NCBI GenBank assembly: GCA_964528845.1
Contig: CAZGVE010000006.1
Span: 58,120 to 122,119, forward strand
DNA from: FEN-1191 sp964528845
Lineage (GTDB): Bacteria > Pseudomonadota > Gammaproteobacteria > Steroidobacterales > Steroidobacteraceae
DNA: 64,000 nt
Direction: 5' to 3'
Position 1 is the stretch's first letter; every line of letters begins with the position of its first letter. The position numbers were made by a program, and so were the translations under genes. The notes beneath the pieces are model-generated. The model worked only from the letters and a program-made list of their open reading frames with translations. It was not told the origin of the DNA and ran no database searches. Below are positions 42,616 through 49,179 of the stretch, piece by piece.

Positions 42616-42939
42616 ATGAAGGCTCTCATTCTTGGCGCGATGCTGGTCGCCGGCGGGACCTGCGGGTCCATGGTCATGGCGGATTCGCCGACTGACTCCG
42701 ATACCTCCCACCCCGGGACCTTCGTGAAGGATTCGGTCATCACGACCAAGGTCAAGGCACAGCTGGCGGCAAAACACATGGCGACCTTGACCGACATTCA
42801 GGTCGACACCGACAACGCGGGCGTGGTGTGGCTGAGCGGCAAGGCGCCGACCAAGGACGCCAGCGATCTGGCCGAATTGATCACCAAGGACACTAGCGGC
42901 GTCCGCAGCGTCCACAACAGGATCGTGGTGCAGAACTAG
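42616..42939 (+). CDS. Periplasmic BON-domain protein
   Basis: This 107-residue protein has a signal peptide (KALILGAMLVAGGTCGSMVMA) and one BON domain (FVKDSVITTKVKAQLAA, DIQVDTDNAGVVWLSGKAP, TSGVRSVHNRIVV). Such domains occur in osmotically induced periplasmic proteins such as OsmY and are thought to contact membranes. A GAGGATA site precedes the ATG. It follows the damaged leuA by 21 bp and lies 3 bp from the convergent membrane protein. Confidence 0.9.
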   Translation: MKALILGAMLVAGGTCGSMVMADSPTDSDTSHPGTFVKDSVITTKVKAQLAAKHMATLTDIQVDTDNAGVVWLSGKAPTKDASDLAELITKDTSGVRSVHNRIVVQN

Positions 42940-42942
42940 GCG

Positions 42943-43506
42943 TCAGCTCACCGGCCACAGCCAGCCGAAGGTGCCGGCGGTCAGCGCGCCGTAAATGACG
43001 CCGTCGACCGCGGAACGGATAGTGAGGCCCCAGCCGCGCCCATACCAGATCGATAGCTGAGCCAGCGCCAGCGAGTACCCGGCCACCGCCGTGGTGCCTA
43101 CGAACTGGAACACGTGCAGGTAGTGGGCGCCCGGCGGCAGCGCGCGTCCGGCCACGTAGCCGGCGAATATCGACACCACGATCGAGTAGATGAACCACTG
43201 CAGCAGGCTCCCGCCCATGCTCCAGGGGCCGTTCGGGCGGACCGTCATGACGATGACGGGACCCTGGCGCATGCGCTCCTGAAACGCCGGCGTCTTCATC
43301 TCCTGCATGCCACTGGCACGGGGAATCATGTAATCGCCGGGTGGCAGGGCCAGTGGACGCAGGGCGTCCACGATCTTGTCCTCTGCGGCGAGCTTCGGGT
43401 AGTCACCGTGGTGCCAGGGCAGCGCCATGTGGATGACGGAGCTGGCGAAGAATACGATGACTGCCGACAGGAGAATCGGTACCCAGACTGCCCCCAGGCT
43501 GACCAT
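42943..43506 (-). CDS. Uncharacterised four-helix membrane protein
   Basis: This 187-residue protein has about four membrane helices: near the start (VWVPILLSAVIVFFASSVIH), then LLQWFIYSIVVSIFAGYVAG, VFQFVGTTAVAGYSLALAQL and YGALTAGTFGWLWP. A conserved-looking soluble segment rich in charged residues (WHHGDYPKLAAEDKIVDALR) lies between helices 1 and 2. No family name can be given from sequence alone. The frame is open upstream to 43695, but ATG 43506 gives a normal membrane start; the upstream part overlaps the RNA methyltransferase gene antisense. Confidence 0.75.
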   Translation of the reverse strand: MVSLGAVWVPILLSAVIVFFASSVIHMALPWHHGDYPKLAAEDKIVDALRPLALPPGDYMIPRASGMQEMKTPAFQERMRQGPVIVMTVRPNGPWSMGGSLLQWFIYSIVVSIFAGYVAGRALPPGAHYLHVFQFVGTTAVAGYSLALAQLSIWYGRGWGLTIRSAVDGVIYGALTAGTFGWLWPVS

Positions 43507-43587
43507 GGCGTGCTCCGCTGAAAATCCGGCCGCTACGCTACACCCGCATCGGTCGCTGGGAAAGGCCGCATGGATTCGAGGGTGGCC

Positions 43588-44715
43588 ATGAACGCCTGTC
43601 CCCACCGTCCTCCGTGCCCCGGCTGTCCGCGCTTTGGTGAACCCGGGATCGCCCCTGCGACGCAGGCTCTTCTTGACGCACTCGCCCGCGCCCACGGTCT
43701 GCCGGTGGCCGGGGTAGTTTCCGGGTCCAGCAACGGTTTCCGGCTGCGGGCGCGCCTCGCGATTCGCGGGCGCCTGGGATCACCGAAGCTCGGGCTGTTC
43801 GAGCTGGGCACGCACAGGGTCGCGCACATTCCGAACTGCAGCGTCCAGCATCCGCTGATCAACCGGGTCGCCGGCGTCGTGCGCCGTGCGCTCGTCGATG
43901 CGCGTGTAACGAGTTACTCGGAGCGGGTCCATCAGGGCCTTGCGCGCTACCTGCAGGTCGTCGTCGAGCGTAGTTCGCAGACCGTTCAGGTGGTTCTGGT
44001 CGCGAACAGCCCGACGCCGGAGCCGCTCGCCGCGTGCCTCGATCTCATTCGCGAGCGGCTCGGACCGGAACTGCATAGCCTCTGGTTCAACGCCCAGTGC
44101 GAGCCGACGAACACCATTCTCGGTCCAATTTTCCATCGTTGGTGCGGTCCGGCCAGTGTCGTCGAAAGTTTCGGCGGCGCGCCAGTGCACTACACGCCGG
44201 GATCCTTTGGGCAGAGCAACCTGGAAATTGCGGAACGCCTGATCGACCATCTGCGCGACGATGTCCCGGCCGGCGCCCAGGTCGCGGAATTCTATGCCGG
44301 CGTCGGCGCGATCGGCCTGTCGCTGCTACCGCGCGTGGGCGCGCTCGCCCTGAATGAAATGAATCCGCATTCGCTGCAGGGTCTCGAACTCGGACTGGCC
44401 GGTCTCGATCCGGCGGTACGGGCGCGCGTGTCGGTGCATACCGGTCAGGCGGGGGCGGCGTTGGGAATGACTGCGGGCGCCGAGATCGTGATTGCCGACC
44501 CGCCGCGCAGGGGCCTGGAGGGCGGGCTGGTCGAGCATTTGAAGACGGATTCGCCGCAGCGCCTGTTGTACGTCAGTTGCGATCTCGAATCGCTGGTCGC
44601 AGACACCGCGGCGCTGGTCGGGGGCGGGCGGCTCCGCCTCAGTGCGCTGACTGCCTTCAATCTGCTGCCTTTCACCAATCACGTCGAAACCGTCGCGCGC
44701 TTCGAGCGCGTCTAG
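43588..44715 (+). CDS. RNA m5U methyltransferase (RlmD/TrmA-type)
   Basis: This 375-residue class I SAM enzyme has an N-terminal cysteine cluster (CPHRPPCPGCPRFG) that may bind an iron-sulphur cluster, the SAM loop VAEFYAGVGAIGLSLL, IVIADPPRRGLEGGL, and the catalytic cysteine in YVSCDLESL (C331). These features predict methylation of uridine C5 in rRNA or tRNA; which nucleotide cannot be read. The frame extends to 43570 (six codons earlier), so either Met may start it. It overlaps the convergent acyl-CoA dehydrogenase by 4 bp. Confidence 0.88.
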   Translation: MNACPHRPPCPGCPRFGEPGIAPATQALLDALARAHGLPVAGVVSGSSNGFRLRARLAIRGRLGSPKLGLFELGTHRVAHIPNCSVQHPLINRVAGVVRRALVDARVTSYSERVHQGLARYLQVVVERSSQTVQVVLVANSPTPEPLAACLDLIRERLGPELHSLWFNAQCEPTNTILGPIFHRWCGPASVVESFGGAPVHYTPGSFGQSNLEIAERLIDHLRDDVPAGAQVAEFYAGVGAIGLSLLPRVGALALNEMNPHSLQGLELGLAGLDPAVRARVSVHTGQAGAALGMTAGAEIVIADPPRRGLEGGLVEHLKTDSPQRLLYVSCDLESLVADTAALVGGGRLRLSALTAFNLLPFTNHVETVARFERV

Positions 44716-45899
44716 CCAAAAGCCTGCAGACCGGTCTGGGCTCGCCCGAGTATGAGTGCGTGCACATCGTGGGTACCCTCATAGGTATTGACGGTCTCCA
44801 GGTTCTGGGCGTGCCGCATGACGTGGTATTCACTCTGGATGCCGTTGGCACCGTGCATGTCGCGCGCGAGGCGCGCGATGCCGAGCGCCTTGCCGCAGTT
44901 GTTGCGCTTGATCAGGGACACCATCTCCGGTGCCGCACGACCGGCATCGATGAGCCTGCCGGTCCGCAGACAGGCTAGCAGGCCGAGCGCGATTTCCGTC
45001 TGCATGTCGGCGAGCTTGGCCTGAAACAGCTGCGTCTGCGCAATCGGGCGGCCGAACTGAACCCGATCGAGCCCATACTGCCGCGCCCGGTACCAGCAAT
45101 CCTCCGCCGCGCCCATGACTCCCCACGCGACTCCGTAACGCGCCAGGTTCAGGCAGCTGAACGGTCCCTTCAGGCCCTCCACCCCCGGCAGCAGCGCGTC
45201 TTCCGCGACCTCCACACCATCCATCACGATCTGTCCGGTGATCGATGCGCGCAGCGAGAGCTTGCCTTGAATGGCCGGGGCCGACAGGCCCGGCAATCCC
45301 CGGTCCAGCACGAAGCCGCGAATGGCGCCGGCGTGCGCGGACGACCTGGCCCAGACGATGAACACGTCCGCGATCGGACTGTTGGAGATCCAGGCCTTCG
45401 AGCCGGTCAGACGGTACCCACTCCCGCTCTTCTCCGCGTAGGTGCTCATGCCGGAAGGATCGGAGCCGGCGTCGGGCTCGGTCAGTCCAAAGCAGCCCAC
45501 CAGAGTCCCGGCAGCGAGCCCCGGCAGGTAGCGCCGGCGCTGGGCCTCACTGCCGTATTGGAAGATCGGGTACATCACCAGTGAGGACTGCACACTCATC
45601 ATCGAGCGCAGTCCGGAGTCGACGCGCTCGATCTCCCTGGCAACCAGTCCGTACGCGACGTACGAGCAGCCGGAGCCGCCGAACTCGGTGGGCAACGTCA
45701 TGCCCAGCAGCCCCAGCTGCCCGAAGCTGCGGAACAGGCCGGGATCCGTGCGCTCGTGCAGGTAGGCTTCCGCGATGTGCGGCTGCAGCTGCCCCTGGGC
45801 GAAGGCACGCGTGGAATCACGGATCAGGCGTTCCTCGTCGCTGAGCTGCTCTTCGAGCAGCAGCGGATCGCTCCAATCAAAAGCAGCCGATAGCGTCAT
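44712..45899 (-). CDS. gcdH: Glutaryl-CoA dehydrogenase-like acyl-CoA dehydrogenase
   Basis: This 395-residue flavoprotein has the family blocks FDWSDPLLLEEQLSDEERLI, CFGLTEPDAGSDPSGM (flavin contact), GSKAWISNSP, and the catalytic base E374 in the C-terminal YEGTHDVHALILGRAQTG. Glutaryl-CoA dehydrogenase oxidises and decarboxylates glutaryl-CoA to crotonyl-CoA, the last specific step of lysine and tryptophan breakdown; YEGTHD and the N-terminal pattern favour this subfamily. The start lies 87 bp from the scaffold gap, so upstream context is incomplete. Confidence 0.9.
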   Translation of the reverse strand: MTLSAAFDWSDPLLLEEQLSDEERLIRDSTRAFAQGQLQPHIAEAYLHERTDPGLFRSFGQLGLLGMTLPTEFGGSGCSYVAYGLVAREIERVDSGLRSMMSVQSSLVMYPIFQYGSEAQRRRYLPGLAAGTLVGCFGLTEPDAGSDPSGMSTYAEKSGSGYRLTGSKAWISNSPIADVFIVWARSSAHAGAIRGFVLDRGLPGLSAPAIQGKLSLRASITGQIVMDGVEVAEDALLPGVEGLKGPFSCLNLARYGVAWGVMGAAEDCWYRARQYGLDRVQFGRPIAQTQLFQAKLADMQTEIALGLLACLRTGRLIDAGRAAPEMVSLIKRNNCGKALGIARLARDMHGANGIQSEYHVMRHAQNLETVNTYEGTHDVHALILGRAQTGLQAFG

Positions 45900-45986
45900 C
45901 GTGCTTCACTCCCGATGCGAACGCGGGGCGCCGGATGCTGGCGGCAGTATCCGGTACCATCGCCACATCGATCAAGGTGTGCACGA

Positions 45987-46086
45987 NNNNNNNNNNNNNN
46001 NNNNNNNNNNNNNNNNNNNNNNNNNNNNNNNNNNNNNNNNNNNNNNNNNNNNNNNNNNNNNNNNNNNNNNNNNNNNNNNNNNNNNN
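45987..46086. other. Scaffold gap of 100 Ns
   Basis: Exactly 100 ambiguous bases mark a join between contigs; the true distance is unknown. The sequence on the right belongs to the end of a gene whose start is missing. The 87 bp on the left (45900-45986) contain no recognisable gene. Confidence 0.99.
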
Positions 46087-46186
46087 GGGCAGCCTGCCGA
46101 TGCTGCTCGCTGGACTTGGACTCAGCTGCGCGTTGCTGCGCCGGCCTCGCGCAGCGGTGCTCCCGGCTCCAGGGCGCCCTACCTAG
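46087..46186 (+). CDS. C-terminal tail of a probable PEP-CTERM protein (5' part lost in the gap)
   Basis: The only translated segment that makes sense to the right of the gap reads GSLPMLLAGLGLSCALLRRPRA then a stop ten residues later. A hydrophobic helix followed by an Arg-rich tail, with Gly-Ser just before it, is the typical end of PEP-CTERM proteins, which are sorted and cleaved by exosortase at the outer surface. The expected PEP motif itself would lie in the gap, so the call is provisional. No exosortase gene is in this window. Confidence 0.55.
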
Positions 46187-46190
46187 GGTC

Positions 46191-46874
46191 TTAGGGCAGT
46201 TCGTCGAAGCCCCCGATCGCGCCAGCGTCTGGTGCGGCATCCGAAGTCGTCTCCCGCATCACTAGCGTCGCCTGCAGCCCCGCGTCGCGGGCGGCTTCGA
46301 TCTCCCCCGGATGGTCGGAGAGGAACAGAATGCAGCTTGCCGGCTCGCCGATGCGGCTCGCGATCGCCCGATAGGATCGGCTATCGAGCTTCGAACCCGT
46401 CGTAGTATCGAAGTATCCCGCGATCAGCGGTCTCAGGTCTCCATGGGTGCTGTGCCTGAACAGCAGTTGTTGCGCCTCCACGGAGCCGGAGGAGTAGATA
46501 TGGACTGGCACTCCGCTCCGATGCCAGCGACGGATCGCGCGCACCGCGTCGTCGTAGAGATGGCCGCGCAGCTCGCCGCTTTCGAAACCCTGCCGCCAGA
46601 TCTTTCCCTGCAGCGTCTTGAGGGGAGGGTGCTTCCGGTCCTCGTCCATCCAGCGCAGCAGCACCGCGATCACCTGCGGCGTGTCCAACTCGGGATGGCC
46701 TTCCGTCCGGCGCACCTGATCCAAAATGCCGGCGAGGGCAGCTTCGTGGGTCCGAACGTAGTCTGCGAGATGCCACCGTGCGAACGGGAACAGCTGCTCC
46801 TTGACGAACGCGAGGCTGCTGATCGTCCCTTCGATATCGAGAACGACGGCGCGCGGCTGGACCGTGCTGGTCAC
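46191..46874 (-). CDS. mtnC: Enolase-phosphatase E1
   Basis: This 227-residue HAD enzyme of methionine salvage enolises and dephosphorylates 2,3-diketo-5-methylthiopentyl-1-phosphate to acireductone. Its nucleophile motif is VVLDIEGTISSL (D13, E15; the D-x-E form is characteristic). Also seen are VHIYSSGSVEAQQL and LFLSDHPGEIEAA. The GTG start at 46874 lies in a GTGA overlap with the mtnD stop. The longer open frame upstream lies inside mtnD and should be ignored. The 3' end nearly touches the PEP-CTERM remnant. Confidence 0.9.
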   Translation of the reverse strand: MTSTVQPRAVVLDIEGTISSLAFVKEQLFPFARWHLADYVRTHEAALAGILDQVRRTEGHPELDTPQVIAVLLRWMDEDRKHPPLKTLQGKIWRQGFESGELRGHLYDDAVRAIRRWHRSGVPVHIYSSGSVEAQQLLFRHSTHGDLRPLIAGYFDTTTGSKLDSRSYRAIASRIGEPASCILFLSDHPGEIEAARDAGLQATLVMRETTSDAAPDAGAIGGFDELP

Positions 46875-47425
46875 GCCGCCTGACGATCGAATGCGGGGAA
46901 CAGGCCGGCGATGGCGGCGCCAGTGTATCGAGCGATCCAACCGTCCGGTCGTGTAAAGAGCCGGATCACGGTGAAGCAGGGCGATGCACCCATGTCGAAC
47001 CAGTGACGCGTGCCGGCAGGCACGGCGATCAGGTCGTTGCGCTCGCAGAGCAACATGAACACCTGGGCATCCAGGTGCAGGTAGAACACGCCGGCACCCT
47101 CGACGAAGAAGCGCACCTCGTCGTCATCGTGAATGTGCTCGCTCAGGAATCGGCTGCGCAGCTCGGCCCTGTCGGCATTGTCGGGCAGACAGCGCATGAC
47201 ATCGACCGAGCGGTAGCCGCCGTCCTGGATCAGGCGCGCTATGTCCGCGTCATAGGCTTCCAGTACGGCTTTCTCGTCCGTGGTTGGCGGCAGCACGCTG
47301 GTGGCATTCCATCGCTCGAAGCGCACGCCAACTTGGCGTAATGAAGCCGCTATCTGCGCGCCGTCCTGGCTGTCGAATCGCACCGTTGACGGGTCGTCGT
47401 CGGCATAGATCGTCAATCGGCTCAT
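46871..47425 (-). CDS. mtnD: Acireductone dioxygenase
   Basis: This 184-residue cupin converts acireductone with oxygen either to 2-keto-4-methylthiobutyrate (iron form) or to methylthiopropionate, formate and CO (nickel form). The metal ligands are H97, H99 and E103 in HIHDDDEVRFF and H141 in GTRHWFDMG. The length fits the bacterial family. The metal, and therefore the product, is not decidable from sequence. It overlaps mtnB and mtnC by 4 bp each. Confidence 0.95.
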   Translation of the reverse strand: MSRLTIYADDDPSTVRFDSQDGAQIAASLRQVGVRFERWNATSVLPPTTDEKAVLEAYDADIARLIQDGGYRSVDVMRCLPDNADRAELRSRFLSEHIHDDDEVRFFVEGAGVFYLHLDAQVFMLLCERNDLIAVPAGTRHWFDMGASPCFTVIRLFTRPDGWIARYTGAAIAGLFPAFDRQAA

Positions 47426-48051
47426 CCTGCACCTCGGCGTGGCAGCTGCAGCAGCTGCAGTTCACAGGCCAACAGATGTTCCATGGCCTCCACTATGCGC
47501 TCGGCCTCCCCGACGGTGCCACCCCAGGTATAGATGCCGTGACCTCGGATGAGAACGGAGTGTGCGGGCGGCGATTCCCGGAGCCTGGTCAGCATGAGCT
47601 GTGCCAGGGTTGAAGTATCCTGCGAGTTCTCCAGTATCGGAACCACGACCCGCGCCTCATGTGTGCGGATTCCAGGCAGCGCCTTGAGCATCTCGTAACC
47701 GTCGAGTGCCAGTTGCTGTGTGTCCGGCAAATGGCGCGTCAGCGTCACGGCGGCGACCGAATGCACATGAAGCACCGCGTCGATGTCGGGATACCGCTGG
47801 TAGATGGCGGTATGCAACGGCGCTTCGGCGGACGGGGTTCGATCCTCCAGCGCGCGGCCCTGGAGATCGATCAGCATCAGGTCCGCGGGACTCAGGCGCC
47901 CCTTATGGCTGCCCGACACGGTGATGGCTATGCGCTCATTATCCACCCGGGCCGAATAGTTGCCCGAGGTGGCGGGCGCCAGGCCACGGGCGTCAAGACG
48001 CCGTCCAACGGCGATGAGATCCTGGAGGGCCAGGTCGAGCGGTAGGGTCAT
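47422..48051 (-). CDS. mtnB: Methylthioribulose-1-phosphate dehydratase
   Basis: This 209-residue class II aldolase-type zinc enzyme has ligands in VLHVHSVAAVTL (H95, H97) and RGHGIYTWG, and the substrate loop region ATSGNYSAR near 28. It dehydrates methylthioribulose-1-phosphate. Start codons at 48057 and 48060 (GTG) are alternatives. mtnA (the preceding isomerase) and the last aminotransferase are not in the window. mtnB, mtnD and mtnC are joined by 4-bp overlaps and form one operon. Confidence 0.92.
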   Translation of the reverse strand: MTLPLDLALQDLIAVGRRLDARGLAPATSGNYSARVDNERIAITVSGSHKGRLSPADLMLIDLQGRALEDRTPSAEAPLHTAIYQRYPDIDAVLHVHSVAAVTLTRHLPDTQQLALDGYEMLKALPGIRTHEARVVVPILENSQDTSTLAQLMLTRLRESPPAHSVLIRGHGIYTWGGTVGEAERIVEAMEHLLACELQLLQLPRRGAG

Positions 48052-48164
48052 GTGCATCACCAGCCAGCAAGTACAGGGGATTCCGGGCCGGCTTCACCAT
48101 TGGCTCGCGGGAGTGTACCTCGGCAATTGCGTGAATTCACGCCTCGGGATAGTGTCAAACACAT

Positions 48165-49079
48165 ATGCCAATATTCCGGCACCGCCAGGCCTCGTCGGCA
48201 GAGTTTCCTTCGGTTATTGCATTCCTCCCGCCAACTCAATTCGGATGTACTCGCGATACGGCGCTTTCTTGCTGGCTGCGCTGGCATCAACGGGGTGCGC
48301 TCACGGTCGGCATTATTGAAGGCATTGAGGGTGATGATCCGCCGGCCATTGTCGGAGCGGGAATCACTCTGTGGATAACGGACAGAGCCGTGGAATTTCT
48401 GCATCAGAGTCATCGCGATCCCTGCTCCGTGCAGTTGTATGCACTCAAGAGCGACGCGGCTTGGGTATCGGACAAACAGCAAATTGCCGCGGGACACATG
48501 CAATGCAATCTCAATCTGTGGATCGTGCATTTCTGGCCGGGCCCGGATCCGAGGAATCCCGACTTTGCGGCCTTCTTCGTGCAAGCCCATGCGTCGTTTC
48601 GGGACCTGCACGATGGTTTTGGCGTTGGCAGAGTGCTTCAGGAAATACCGACTGAACATATTCCTTTGATGGCAGCTGTGGGCATGCGGATCGCGCGACC
48701 GGCGACTTCGGGTCAACCGATGGCGCTGGCCACGTTGACCCGCGGGGACGCCCGGACCGACCCTGGGAGCCTGATGTCTTTCTTGTTTCTGAAGCCACCG
48801 GGCCGATTGGGTCTGAACCCGTCGGAGCAATGCATGCTTACACTGGCACTGCGCCAACTGACCGACGCCGACATTGCCGAATGCATGGGCTGTTCGCGTG
48901 ACTACATTCGCAAGCTATGGTCGAGGGTGTACGACGCGTTGCAGACCCATGCGGGGCTTGCCGTTCGCGAGCGGCACGAATTGAAGAGGAGCCAACGAGG
49001 ACGCGAGCAACGGCGCCTCGCGTTGGAGTTCTTCCGGACGCATTTGGAAGAATTACGGCCGGGCCGAACTTTGCGCTGA
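48165..49079 (+). CDS. LuxR-type transcriptional regulator
   Basis: This 304-residue protein ends with a LuxR-type helix-turn-helix (LGLNPSEQCMLTLALRQL, then TDADIAECMGCSRDYIRK). The N-terminal 220 residues resemble autoinducer-binding-type regulatory domains in size, but I see no AHL-binding signature, and no LuxI gene is in the window. It lies 100 bp upstream of the subtilisin-like lipoprotein on the same strand; regulation of that gene is only a guess. Divergent mtnBDC starts 113 bp away. Confidence 0.75.
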   Translation: MPIFRHRQASSAEFPSVIAFLPPTQFGCTRDTALSCWLRWHQRGALTVGIIEGIEGDDPPAIVGAGITLWITDRAVEFLHQSHRDPCSVQLYALKSDAAWVSDKQQIAAGHMQCNLNLWIVHFWPGPDPRNPDFAAFFVQAHASFRDLHDGFGVGRVLQEIPTEHIPLMAAVGMRIARPATSGQPMALATLTRGDARTDPGSLMSFLFLKPPGRLGLNPSEQCMLTLALRQLTDADIAECMGCSRDYIRKLWSRVYDALQTHAGLAVRERHELKRSQRGREQRRLALEFFRTHLEELRPGRTLR

Positions 49080-49179
49080 TGGAGAAAGTCGACGCCGAAT
49101 AGCGAACGAGCAGTACACATTTAGGGAACTGCGCTGGGGCAGACCGAACCATAGACTTGCCCGACAATGGGCAACAACG

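Noticed and set aside
45935..45986. Possible N terminus of the PEP-CTERM gene left of the gap
   Set aside because: The residues before the Ns do not form a convincing signal peptide, and the true distance across the gap is unknown.
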